Part shown: positions 54,859 through 63,274 of the stretch, in pieces
Position numbering within the stretch: position 1 is the stretch's first letter
Layout of the letters: the number at the start of each line of letters is the position of its first letter
Assembly (NCBI RefSeq): GCF_000710915.1
Contig: NZ_BAUA01000204.1
Location: 1-64,000, forward strand
Reading direction: 5' to 3'
Origin: Nocardia brasiliensis IFM 10847
GTDB taxonomy: Bacteria > Actinomycetota > Actinomycetes > Mycobacteriales > Mycobacteriaceae
Length of the DNA: 64,000 bases
The notes under the pieces: model-generated
The model's database searches: none
Told to the model about the DNA's origin: nothing
Seen by the model: the letters and a program-made list of their open reading frames with translations, nothing else
Program-made: the position numbers and the translations under genes

Positions 54859-55006
54859 CGCCGTGCGTGCTGCGTCGCCATGCGCGGGCATTGGCAAGTG
54901 CGGTTGGAAATGCCGGGGCGACACCGCGCCGTGCCGGGCATTAGGATCGGCCTCGTGCATCGATGCTTCCCCATATCCCCGCCGCCCGCCTCCTAGCGAG
55001 GTGTAG

Positions 55007-55375
55007 GCGTACCTACGCATCCGCTCCGGCCATGCGCGTCTGAGGACGGACTATGTCCGGCAGCGCCTGTTCTGCGTACCTCCGCCTTCGCTCCGGCCGT
55101 GCGCGGCTAAGGTCGGACTTCGTCCGGCAGCGCCTGTTCTGCGTACCTCCGCATCCGCTCCGGCCGTGCGCGTCCAAGGACGGACTACGTCCGGCAGCGC
55201 CTGTTCTGCGTACCTCCGCATCCGCTCCGGCCGTGCGCGTCTGAGGACGGACTACGTCCGGCAGCGCCCGTTCTGCGTACCTCCGCATCCGCTCCGGCCG
55301 TGCGCGTCCAAGGACGGACTTCGTCCGGCAGCGCCCGTTCTGCGTACCTCCGCATCCGCTCCGGTCGGTCTCGGC
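55007..55375. repeat. 67-bp tandem repeat array, five full copies plus a partial
   Basis: Units begin at 55007, 55074, 55141, 55208, 55275 and 55342, exactly 67 bp apart, each starting GCGTACCT. The last breaks off after about 34 bases. Each contains a dyad CGGAC-TNC-GTCCG. Copies differ at only a few positions (for example CGTCCAAGG or CGTCTGAGG). The 67-bp period shifts the reading frame from unit to unit, so it is not protein-coding. The 821-bp gap 54859-55679 has no supported gene. Confidence 0.95.
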
Positions 55376-55679
55376 GGTTCGTGCCTCGCATCTGGTTCCG
55401 CGAGATGCGAAGGGCGACGGGTTGCGGTGCGGCTTGGACTGCGTCGGCGCGGATCCGCTGCGGTTATGGGCTCAGGCGGTGTGGCTGCGGCTGATGGCGG
55501 CGTAGCGGGTTCCGTTCAGTAGGGCGGGCGGTCTGCTGCGGTTGCGGGCGGTGCGTGGGGCGCGGCGTGGGCGTGGCTCGAGAGCGGAGCTTCCTCAGGG
55601 TGCGTGCGGCGCTGCGGTATTCGTTGTGCACCTCGCTTCAGCGACCTCTAATCCTTCTGTCGCAGGAGCGCAAACCTTC

Positions 55680-56594
55680 ATGTCCACGACTCTGTCCACG
55701 GCCGGCCGTTCGGGGCTGGTCTATCTCGTCGGCGCCGGAATGCTCTGGGGCACCGGCGGTCTGCTCGGCACGCTGCTCGGGCGGGCCACCGGTCTGTCCC
55801 CGGTCGCGGTCGCCGCCTGCCGGCTCGCGGTCGGCGGTCTGCTGCTCGTCGCGCTGCTGGCGGCGACCCGGCGGCCCTGGCCGCGAAATCCGCAGGCGTG
55901 GCGCCGGATCGGCGCGGTCGCCGTGCTGGCCGCGGCCTTCCAGGCGTGCTATTTCGGTGCGGTCGCCGCGTCGTCGGTGAGCATCGCGACGTTGCTCACC
56001 ATCGGCACTTCGCCGGTGGTGGTCGCGCTACTCGAACAACTCACCGGCCGCCGCCGCTTGGATCGCCGTCGCGCGGGCACGATCTGTCTCGCGCTGACCG
56101 GTTTGGCGCTGTTGATCGGCGTGCCGTCCGATGACGTCGATGCCGGCGGTCTGCTCGCCGGTGCAACCCTCGCCGTCGCGGCCGCGGCCGCGTTCTCGAC
56201 GGTCACCGTGATCAACACGCGCCCCGTCCCGGGCCTCGACGCGATGACGACGACGGGCTTCGGCTTCACCGCGGGCGCACTGCTGCTCGCACCGGTGGCG
56301 GTGACGACCGGCCTCACCTTCCACCCATCCGTCGCGAGTTTCGCCCTGGTCCTCACCCTCGGACTCCTCCCGACCGCGATCGCCTACACGCTTTATTTCC
56401 GTGGCCTGCCCGCCGCAGGCTCCGGCACCGCCGCCGTCCTAGCCCTGCTGGAACCACTCACGGGCGCCGTCCTCGCCGCCCTTCTCCTCGGCGAACGCCT
56501 CACCCCCAGCGCCCTGGCCGGCGGCGCTGTCCTGACCTTCGCCCTTCTCCTCACCGCCACCGAGCGGACAGGAGCCGCCCGCGACCTCACGTGA
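55680..56594 (+). CDS. EamA/DMT-family transporter
   Basis: A 304-residue integral membrane protein with ten predicted spans and the duplicated EamA organisation (first half GLVYLVGAGMLWGTGGLLGTLLGRATG; second half GLLAGATLAVAAAAAFSTVTVI). EamA proteins export metabolites, amino acids or drugs; the substrate is unknown. ATG 55680 has AGGAG 13 bases upstream; starts further upstream lie in the repeat-rich gap and are rejected. Confidence 0.88.
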   Translation: MSTTLSTAGRSGLVYLVGAGMLWGTGGLLGTLLGRATGLSPVAVAACRLAVGGLLLVALLAATRRPWPRNPQAWRRIGAVAVLAAAFQACYFGAVAASSVSIATLLTIGTSPVVVALLEQLTGRRRLDRRRAGTICLALTGLALLIGVPSDDVDAGGLLAGATLAVAAAAAFSTVTVINTRPVPGLDAMTTTGFGFTAGALLLAPVAVTTGLTFHPSVASFALVLTLGLLPTAIAYTLYFRGLPAAGSGTAAVLALLEPLTGAVLAALLLGERLTPSALAGGAVLTFALLLTATERTGAARDLT

Positions 56595-56727
56595 TCGGTC
56601 CCACGAGCGGCGCGGCGGTCGTCCCTTCGCGGCGGTCGGCGCACAGCGGCGTACCGGCCGCATCGGACCCGGCCGCGGTTCGAGCAGGGCGGTGCGCGGG
56701 AGCGCTAAGCTCCGGGGAGTGACCACT

Positions 56728-58314
56728 GTGGCTACTACCGTCTCTACCTGGGCGCCGATGCGGTCGAAGGTGTATCGCGCGCTGTGGATCGCGCAGTTGG
56801 TGTCCAATCTGGGGACCTGGATGCAGACGGTCGGCGCACAGTGGATTCTGGTCGACGAGCCGAACGCGGCCGCGCTGGTTTCGTTCGTGCAGACCGCGAT
56901 CACGCTGCCGGTGATGTTGCTGGCCATCCCGTCCGGGGTGATCGCGGATCTGGTGGATCGGCGCAGGCTGCTGGTGGGCGCGCAGTCCACGATGGCGTTG
57001 CTGGCGACGGTGCTCGCGATCTCCACGGCGACCGGCCACACCACCCCGGCGGTGCTGCTGACCTTGTTGTTCCTGCTGGGCTGCGGGCAGGCGCTGACCG
57101 GTCCCGCATGGCAGGCGATCCAGCCGGAACTGGTTCCGCGGGAACAGATTCCGTCGGCGGCCGCGCTCGGCAGCATGAACATCAACATCGGGCGCGCGGT
57201 GGGCCCGGCGCTGGCGGGTGTGCTGGTCTCGGTGTCCGGGCCGACGCTGGTGTTCGCGTTGAACGCGGTGTCGTTCGCGGGAATCGTGGCCGTGCTGACC
57301 GTATGGCGCAGGCCGCGCGCCGATCGCGGCCTGCCGTCGGAGCGCCCGCTCGCGGCGTTGCAGGCGGGCACCCGGTTCATCCGGGCCGCACCCGCGATCC
57401 GCCGGGTGCTGCTGCGTTCGATCCTGTTCATCGCCCCGGCCAGCGCGCTGTGGGCGCTACTGCCGGTGATCGCGCGCGACGAACTCGGGCTCACCTCGTC
57501 GGGCTACGGCCTGATGCTGGCCGCGCTCGGAGTGGGCGCGGTCCTCGGCGCCGTCGGCCTGTCCCGGTTGCGTGCCCTGCTGACGCCCACGCAACGGTTG
57601 ACCACCGCGGCCGTGCTGTTCGGTCTCGCGACCGCGGCCACCGCCGTGCTGCACGTGGTGCCGGTGGTGTTGATTCTGCTGGTGTTCGCCGGCTTCGCCT
57701 GGCTGCTCGCGATGTCGACGATGAATTCGACGATGCAGTTGCTGCTGCCCGCGTGGGTGCGGGCGCGCGGCCTGTCGGTCTATCTGCTGGTGTTCATGGG
57801 CGGTCAGGCGCTGGGTTCGCTGCTCTGGGGTGTGCTCGCCGGTGCGATGGGACCGGTGTTCGCCCTGCTGAGCGCGGCGGCGCTGCTCGCGGTGTGCGCG
57901 GTGAGCACGGTGTGGCTGCCGATCAGTCACAACGCGGAGAACCTGGACCAGACGCCGTCCGCGTTCTGGCCGGAACCGCAGCTCGTGGTGGAACCCGACC
58001 CGGCCGACGGTCCGGTCATGGTGTTGCGCACCTACGACGTCCCGGCGGAGAACGTGGCGGAGTTCATGAACGCGATGGCGTTCGTGGGCCGGTCCCGGCA
58101 GCGCACCGGCGCGATGGAGTGGCGGCTGTATCGCGACGTCGGTGTGCTCGACCGCTATGTGGAGGCTTTCGTCGTTCGTTCGTGGGCCGAACACATGCAT
58201 CAGCATCAGGTCCGGCTCACCGCCCAGGATCAGATCCGCGAGCAGGCGGCCTCGAAGTACACCGTCGGTGACGATCGGGTCACCCACTTGGTCGCGGTGA
58301 TGCCCGCCCGGTGA
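56728..58314 (+). CDS. MFS transporter of the MFS_3/EntS type with C-terminal soluble domain
   Basis: A 528-residue transporter. About twelve spans cover residues 12-405, with the intracellular loop IADLVDRRRLLVG typical of MFS motif A. After residue 425 comes a soluble domain (PVMVLRTYDVPAENVAEFMNAMAFVGRSRQRTGAMEWRLYRDV) that resembles a dimeric alpha-beta barrel, as in MFS_3 proteins. Substrate unknown; some relatives export siderophores. GTG 56728 is chosen because GGGGAG lies eight bases upstream; GTG 56719 is an alternative. Confidence 0.87.
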   Translation: MATTVSTWAPMRSKVYRALWIAQLVSNLGTWMQTVGAQWILVDEPNAAALVSFVQTAITLPVMLLAIPSGVIADLVDRRRLLVGAQSTMALLATVLAISTATGHTTPAVLLTLLFLLGCGQALTGPAWQAIQPELVPREQIPSAAALGSMNINIGRAVGPALAGVLVSVSGPTLVFALNAVSFAGIVAVLTVWRRPRADRGLPSERPLAALQAGTRFIRAAPAIRRVLLRSILFIAPASALWALLPVIARDELGLTSSGYGLMLAALGVGAVLGAVGLSRLRALLTPTQRLTTAAVLFGLATAATAVLHVVPVVLILLVFAGFAWLLAMSTMNSTMQLLLPAWVRARGLSVYLLVFMGGQALGSLLWGVLAGAMGPVFALLSAAALLAVCAVSTVWLPISHNAENLDQTPSAFWPEPQLVVEPDPADGPVMVLRTYDVPAENVAEFMNAMAFVGRSRQRTGAMEWRLYRDVGVLDRYVEAFVVRSWAEHMHQHQVRLTAQDQIREQAASKYTVGDDRVTHLVAVMPAR

Positions 58315-58373
58315 GCACGCGGCGCTGGGGAGCGTTGCCGAGTGCCTGATTCGGTGGGATCCGGCCGACCGCA

Positions 58374-58379
58374 TACACT
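58374..58379 (+). promoter_or_regulatory. -10 element of a leaderless secG transcript
   Basis: TACACT ends exactly seven bases before the secG ATG, and no ribosome-binding sequence lies between. In actinobacteria this spacing typically yields a transcript that begins at or within a base of the start codon. Confidence 0.6.
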
Positions 58380-58386
58380 GTCGGTC

Positions 58387-58620
58387 ATGCGGATGTTCCT
58401 GGATATCCTCCTGATCGTCGCCAGCGTGCTGCTGGTGCTGCTGGTGCTGTTGCACCGCGCCAAGGGTGGAGGTCTGTCCAGCCTTTTCGGTGGTGGTGTG
58501 CAGTCGAGCCTGTCCGGCTCGACCGTCGTCGAGAAGAACCTCGACCGCATCACCATCTTCACCGGCGTGGTCTGGTTCATCGCCATCATCGGCATCGGTC
58601 TGGAGATCAAGTTCGCCTGA
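58387..58620 (+). CDS. secG: preprotein translocase subunit SecG
   Basis: Small Sec-translocon subunit of 77 residues with two membrane helices (FLDILLIVASVLLVLLVLLH, 3-22, and TIFTGVVWFIAIIGIGLEI, about 56-74) and the conserved connecting loop RAKGGGLSSLFGGGVQSSLSGSTVVEKNLDR. ATG 58387 is chosen from homologue length and the leaderless promoter; ATG 58393 would shorten it by two residues. It overlaps the end of the facing transporter gene by 14 bases. Confidence 0.95.
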   Translation: MRMFLDILLIVASVLLVLLVLLHRAKGGGLSSLFGGGVQSSLSGSTVVEKNLDRITIFTGVVWFIAIIGIGLEIKFA

Positions 58621-59743
58621 TCAGGCGAGTTACTACACCGGCCGCGATCGTCGCAGCCGCCAGCACGAGGGCGGCGATGACGAACGCGGCCGGATAGCTG
58701 TCGCCGATCACCGGCGCCACCACCAGCGGACCCAGCATCTGCCCCGCGCCGTAGACGGCCGTGAGCGGAGCCGCCGCGCCGCTGTCGGACAGTTCGCTGC
58801 CGATCCGCATGGCCAGCATCACGATGCCGAGGAACGTCGCCCCGAACAGCGCCGCCGCGAGCACCGCGGCCCACACCGCGCTCGTCCATGCCGGTAGCAC
58901 CGCCGAAAAGCATTGTGCGAGCAGCGCGATCGGCATAGCGACGGCGGGGGACCAGCGTCGCCCGGCAACGCCCCACAGCACGGTCGCGGGGACGGCGGCC
59001 GCGCCGACCACCACCCAGATCGCGGAGCCGACCACCTGCCCCCGTTCGCCGCTGACCGCCGCGACCAGAAACGTCCCGATCACGATGTAGCCGAGGCCCT
59101 CCAGGAAGTACGAAACCAGCAGCGCGCGCCACGCGCCGACCGACCGGATGACGGCCTTGCCCGCCCGACGGCCGGGCCGGATGTCGAGCCGTAAGGTGGG
59201 CAGCAGCAACAGTGCGGTGAGTGCCGCCGACACCAGCCACATCGCCTGCCAGCCGAGAAACGGCCGCACGGCCAGCACCAGTACGCCGGTGAGCGCGATA
59301 CCGAAGCCGACGCCGCCGAAGGTGATCCCGGCCGCCTCCCTGGCACTGCCCGGCCGCGCCGCCACGCCCGCGCACGCGACGAAGACGACGGCGCTGGTGA
59401 CGCCGGCGATCAGGCGTGAGGTCGCGGGAAAGAGCGTCGGCGCGGGCACCGCCATCAGCAGTTCGCTCGCGATCAGCAGCGCCGCGGACACGCGAAAGGT
59501 GTTGCGGTTGTTCAGCTCCGGCCAGCGGGTGAGCAGCAGGGCGCCGAGCAGATAACCCGCGTAGTTGGCGGTCGCGATGACGGCGCCGTCGTGCGCATTG
59601 ATCCGGTGTGCGTCCACCATGATCGGGAGCAGGGGCGTGTAGACGAACCGGCCGACTCCCATCGCGGCCGCCAGTCCGGCGGCGGCGGCGAACGCGGGAA
59701 CGAGGCTGTGGCGCGGTGCGGGCGCGATTACTGCGGTCACCAT
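58607..59743 (-). CDS. YbfB/YjiJ-family MFS transporter
   Basis: A 378-residue permease with about twelve spans. The N-terminus AAAMGVGRFVYTPLLPIMVDA and the segment ANYAGYLLGALLLT are the signature of the YbfB/YjiJ family. Substrate unknown. It is divergent from the LysR regulator with 65 bp between, which makes it the likely target of that regulator. Its 3' end overlaps secG by 14 bases, so it may lack its own terminator. Confidence 0.88.
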   Translation of the reverse strand: MVTAVIAPAPRHSLVPAFAAAAGLAAAMGVGRFVYTPLLPIMVDAHRINAHDGAVIATANYAGYLLGALLLTRWPELNNRNTFRVSAALLIASELLMAVPAPTLFPATSRLIAGVTSAVVFVACAGVAARPGSAREAAGITFGGVGFGIALTGVLVLAVRPFLGWQAMWLVSAALTALLLLPTLRLDIRPGRRAGKAVIRSVGAWRALLVSYFLEGLGYIVIGTFLVAAVSGERGQVVGSAIWVVVGAAAVPATVLWGVAGRRWSPAVAMPIALLAQCFSAVLPAWTSAVWAAVLAAALFGATFLGIVMLAMRIGSELSDSGAAAPLTAVYGAGQMLGPLVVAPVIGDSYPAAFVIAALVLAAATIAAGVVTRLIRRT

Positions 59744-59808
59744 GCGACCGTACGGTCCGTGCCGACGCCGGTAAAATGCTTTCTGTGCACCATGTATACG
59801 CTGGATGC

Positions 59809-60708
59809 ATGGATAGGGACGACGCGTCGCGGACAGAGCGTCCGCAGCCTGCGCGGGCGGCCGGTGACCTCGGCAGTTCGCAGCTGGAGCTGCGGCATCT
59901 ACGGGCGTACGTGGCGCTGTGCGAGGAAGGGAACTACACGCGGACCGCGGCCCGGCTGCATCTGAGCCAACCGGCGTTGACCAGGACCATCCAGCAGCTG
60001 GAACGACTCGTCGAATGCCGGTTGATCGAGCGCAGCTCGCGGCGCTTCGAGCTGACCGAGGAGGGCGCCGAACTGCTGACGGACAGCAGGCGCATTCTCG
60101 CCGGCGTCGATGCCGTTGCGGCGCAACTGCGCTCGCGAACCGCCGTCGAGATCGGGTTCGCCTGGCTGCTGCCCACCAGCTGGCTGGCGGCGACGCGCCG
60201 CCGCTATGAGGCGCTCGGCGGACGGATCACGTTGCGCCGCATCGACGATCCGGTGGCCGCGCTCGACGCCAGGTCCATCGATATCGCCATCTATCGCAGG
60301 GAAACCGAACTGCCGAACCATCTCGCGTCGCGGGTGATCGCGACGGAACGGCGCATGCTCGCGGTGGCCGCGCATTCACCCCTGGCGACGGCGACCGAGC
60401 TGCGCTGGGCCGATCTCGCGGGTTATCCGCTGGTGGTCAACGTGGTGTCCGGTACGACGCATGCCGATTCGTGGGCGGACAGCGACCCGGAGCGGCCGAT
60501 CATCACCTGCCGGAACTTCGACGAGTGGATCGAACTCGTCGCGGCGAACCGGGGGATCGGCGGGGTGCCCGCGCTCGCCCGCACCCGTGCCCCGCATCCC
60601 GGAGTCGTCTATTTGGACGTGGCCGACGCGCCGCCGTCGCACGTCTATCTCGCCTGGCATACGAAGCCCGAATCGCGGGCGGTGCAACGCTTCCTCAGCG
60701 TCGCCTGA
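59809..60708 (+). CDS. LysR family transcriptional regulator
   Basis: A 299-residue LysR protein. The N-terminal winged HTH lies at about residues 27-84 (LELRHLRAYVALCEEGNYTRTAARLHLSQPALTRTIQQLERLVECRLIERSSRRFELTEEG), followed by a two-lobe effector domain (EIGFAWLLPTSW...LAVAAHSPLA...GIGGVPALA). About 24 extra residues precede the HTH. ATG 59809 is close to a GTATACGCTGG stretch that may hold the promoter. It is divergent from the YbfB transporter, and its inducer may be a transporter substrate. Confidence 0.88.
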   Translation: MDRDDASRTERPQPARAAGDLGSSQLELRHLRAYVALCEEGNYTRTAARLHLSQPALTRTIQQLERLVECRLIERSSRRFELTEEGAELLTDSRRILAGVDAVAAQLRSRTAVEIGFAWLLPTSWLAATRRRYEALGGRITLRRIDDPVAALDARSIDIAIYRRETELPNHLASRVIATERRMLAVAAHSPLATATELRWADLAGYPLVVNVVSGTTHADSWADSDPERPIITCRNFDEWIELVAANRGIGGVPALARTRAPHPGVVYLDVADAPPSHVYLAWHTKPESRAVQRFLSVA

Positions 60709-60712
60709 GGGA

Positions 60713-61561
60713 TCAGTCCGCGCGCGGCACCCGTCCGTCTACGTCGGTGAAGCCGTAGGCCTTCGCCAGATCGGCCACCCGCCAAGCGGACCCGGTGCGC
60801 GTGCGGCGCTCGGCATCGGCGGCCAGGGCGACCACCGCGCGGCCGGGGAAACGCGGGGTTTCGGCCTCGGCGAGGTCGAAGGTGCCTTCGCCGGGCAGCG
60901 TGACCACTCGGCGTCCCTCGGCATCGGCCGGAACCAGTTGCAGCAGTTCGGTGTCCACGATGCCCGGCCACAGCGAGACCGCGGTGACGCCGGTATCGGC
61001 CAGGTTGTGCGCCAGATCGGCGGTCAGGCGGTCGAGCGCGGCCTTCGCGACGCCGTAAACCGCGTTGTGCATGTACCTTTCGGCACCGGGCGAGGAGATG
61101 TTCACGATCAGCCCGTCCGCCGCGATCAGCAGCGGAGCCGCGTAAACGCTTGCCACATAGTGCGATCGGACGCCGATATCGAACGTTTCGTCCCACGCCT
61201 TCGGCGGTACTTCCCAGAACGGTCTGCCGAGCCAGCGTGCCGCGGCGGGGGAGTTGTAGACGTTGTTCACCAGCACATCGAGCCGGCCGTGGGCCGTACG
61301 GATCTGCTCGAACAGCCCGCGGACCGCGTCGTCGTCGCGGTGGTCGCAGACGAACGGGACGCCGACGCCGCCGGCCGCGTCGACCGCGGCGGCGGTCTCG
61401 CCCACCGTGCCCGGCAGTCGGCCCGGGGTGTCGGACCGCCCGGTCACGTACACGGTCGCACCCGCGGCGCCGAGTTCGACCGCGATGCCCTTGCCGATGC
61501 CGCGGCTCGCCCCGGTCACCACCGCGATCCGGCCGTCGAGCGGTTTGGCTATTCCGTTCAT
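60713..61561 (-). CDS. short-chain dehydrogenase/reductase, DHRS1-like
   Basis: A 282-residue SDR. The cofactor motif VTGASRGIGKGIAVEL (residues 15-30) and VYVTGRSDTPGRL fit NADP binding. Catalytic Ser/Tyr/Lys are in NISSPGAERYMHNAVYGVAKAALD. The segments FVCDHRDDDAVRGLFEQI, LDVLVNNVYNSP and SLWPGIVDTEL resemble human DHRS1 closely. The substrate is unknown; DHRS1 accepts steroids and other carbonyls. It is divergent from an epoxide hydrolase and shares with it a 56-bp region that holds a KstR-like site. Confidence 0.9.
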   Translation of the reverse strand: MNGIAKPLDGRIAVVTGASRGIGKGIAVELGAAGATVYVTGRSDTPGRLPGTVGETAAAVDAAGGVGVPFVCDHRDDDAVRGLFEQIRTAHGRLDVLVNNVYNSPAAARWLGRPFWEVPPKAWDETFDIGVRSHYVASVYAAPLLIAADGLIVNISSPGAERYMHNAVYGVAKAALDRLTADLAHNLADTGVTAVSLWPGIVDTELLQLVPADAEGRRVVTLPGEGTFDLAEAETPRFPGRAVVALAADAERRTRTGSAWRVADLAKAYGFTDVDGRVPRAD

Positions 61562-61585
61562 GAGACAGGGACATTACCGTGAAAT

Positions 61586-61599
61586 AGGAACACGTTCTA
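61586..61599. promoter_or_regulatory. KstR-like operator between the SDR and epoxide hydrolase genes
   Basis: AGGAACACGTTCTA matches the KstR family operator TnnAACnnGTTnnA except at the first base; the core GAAC-NN-GTTC is intact. It is 24 bp from the SDR start and 18 bp from the epoxide hydrolase start, so it could control both. KstR (TetR) governs sterol and lipid catabolism in actinobacteria; other TetR proteins use similar sites. Confidence 0.5.
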
Positions 61600-61617
61600 G
61601 ATTTTGGAGGTCCGGCA

Positions 61618-62607
61618 GTGGAGTTGACGCATCGGTTCGTGACGACCAACGGCGTCCGGATGCACGTCGCCGAGCAGGGCGCGGGGTATCCGGTGATCTT
61701 CTGCCACGGATTTCCGCACACCTGGTTCATCTGGCGGCGCCAGCTGGCGGCGGTGGCCGGTGCGGGATACCGGGCCATCGCGCCGGATCTGCGCGGCTAC
61801 GGCCGGACCGACCGCCCCGCCGAGGTGGCGGCCTATACGAATGAGGCGGTGATCGGCGATCTGCTCGGCCTGCTCGACGATATCGACGCCGAACAGGCGG
61901 TCTTCGTCGGCCTGGATTTCGGTGCGGCGCTGGTGTGGGAGCTGGCGTTGCGCGCGCCGCAGCGGGTGCGCGGCGTGATCGTGCTGAACAATCCGTTCGC
62001 GCCGCGGCCGCCGCGCGCTCCGTCGCAGCTGTGGGCCAAGGCCGCCGCGCGACACTTCCTGCATCTGCACTACTTTCAGGAACCCGGCGTGGCCGACGCG
62101 GAATTGGGCGCTCGGCCAAGGGAATTCCTGGCCAGGGTGTACTTCTCGCTCAGCGCCGACTATCACTATCTCGACACCTGGCAGTTCCCGGCCGAGGGCA
62201 CCGGCTACCTCGACGTGCTGCCCGAGGCGCCGCCGCTGCCCTGGCGCTGGCTCGCACAGGACGAATTCGACACCCTGGCAAAGGATTTCGAGCACACCGG
62301 TTTCACCGGCGGGCTTAACTGGTACCGCGCCCTCGACCGCAACTGGGAGCTGACCGCCGACTACGCCGACGCGTCGGTCACCGTGCCCGCCTACTTCATG
62401 TACGGCGACCGCGACCCGGATATGGAGGGTTTCAGCGGTCGCGATCCACTGACCACATTGCGTCGCCATGTCCCGCAGCTGCGCGCGGTGACCAAGATCG
62501 CGGACGCGGGACACCTGGTCCAATTGGAACGTTCCGCGGAGGTCGACGCGCTGCTGACCTCCCACCTGCGCGAACTCGTGCCGAATTCCTCCGAGGTGCC
62601 CGCGTAG
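61618..62607 (+). CDS. alpha/beta-fold epoxide hydrolase
   Basis: A 329-residue soluble epoxide hydrolase. All catalytic elements are visible: HGFPHTW oxyanion motif (about residue 30), nucleophile Asp100 in GLDFGA, the cap Tyr of GLNWYRAL, acid Asp in YGDRDPD and His in DAGHLVQLE. The GTG at 61618 is preceded by GGAGG. The product would hydrolyse epoxides or esters; the KstR-like site and SDR neighbour suggest a lipid or terpenoid substrate, which is inference. A small GGCCGAA hairpin follows the stop (62607-62624). Confidence 0.9.
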   Translation: MELTHRFVTTNGVRMHVAEQGAGYPVIFCHGFPHTWFIWRRQLAAVAGAGYRAIAPDLRGYGRTDRPAEVAAYTNEAVIGDLLGLLDDIDAEQAVFVGLDFGAALVWELALRAPQRVRGVIVLNNPFAPRPPRAPSQLWAKAAARHFLHLHYFQEPGVADAELGARPREFLARVYFSLSADYHYLDTWQFPAEGTGYLDVLPEAPPLPWRWLAQDEFDTLAKDFEHTGFTGGLNWYRALDRNWELTADYADASVTVPAYFMYGDRDPDMEGFSGRDPLTTLRRHVPQLRAVTKIADAGHLVQLERSAEVDALLTSHLRELVPNSSEVPA

Positions 62608-62666
62608 GCCGAACGCCTTCGGCCGGAGGCACGTTCGGTGTCGGTGGGCACCGCTAATGTTCGCTC

Positions 62667-63269
62667 ATGAGTTACAGCCTGAGCGTTTACGTCGTCGAAC
62701 TGGACAGGGTCAGGGGCGCCATCGCGTCGCGGGACGACAAGCTCCGGCGCATGATCGGAGGTCGCTTCAAGGCCCAGCTCGCACACGCCGACGACTGGTT
62801 CGCCGAGGAGATCGCGAACGGTGCGCCGGCCCGGTACGACGCGGTGCGCGCCGTGATCGACGGCGGCCCGTTCGATCCCGCCTACGGATTCCAATACGCC
62901 TATGCGTACCAAACGATCTGCCAGTTCTACGGCAGGTTCCTGGACAACCGCTACTTCTCACCGTTCCGCGGCAGTTGGCTGGAACAGGTGGACGAGGGCC
63001 TGGCCGAGCTCGGCATCAAGGCGATCAGCCTGACCGGCTTTCTCTACCATGCCTTTCCGCCCGCCCTGCCGCAGCCGGACGAGCTCCCCGGCTACGGCGA
63101 GTGGACCCCGGAGCAATGCGCCGAAGCGTTGGTGCAGTGGGAGTCGACCACGCCGGAGTCGCGCGAGTCCGTCGATCACGAGGTGCTCGCCGCCATCGAA
63201 TCCTGCATGGAGTGGATCCGCGAGGCGCAGGCCCGGCCCGGCTGGGGGATCGCCGGATTCTTCTTCTGA
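62667..63269 (+). CDS. DUF7691-like hypothetical protein
   Basis: A 200-residue soluble protein beginning MSYSLSVYVVELDRVRGAIASRDD. Aromatic-rich stretch (AYGFQYAYAYQTICQFYGRFLDN) and GWGIAGFFF at the C-terminus are notable. I recall this pattern as DUF7691, of unknown function, in Streptomyces and Nocardia; it often follows the rule of isolated single genes. No signal or membrane segment. It converges with the SRPBCC gene, with stops five bases apart. Confidence 0.7.
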   Translation: MSYSLSVYVVELDRVRGAIASRDDKLRRMIGGRFKAQLAHADDWFAEEIANGAPARYDAVRAVIDGGPFDPAYGFQYAYAYQTICQFYGRFLDNRYFSPFRGSWLEQVDEGLAELGIKAISLTGFLYHAFPPALPQPDELPGYGEWTPEQCAEALVQWESTTPESRESVDHEVLAAIESCMEWIREAQARPGWGIAGFFF

Positions 63270-63274
63270 GGCGC

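Noticed and set aside
55007..55375. CRISPR array
   Set aside because: The 67-bp units are contiguous without unique spacers, and no cas gene is found in the window.
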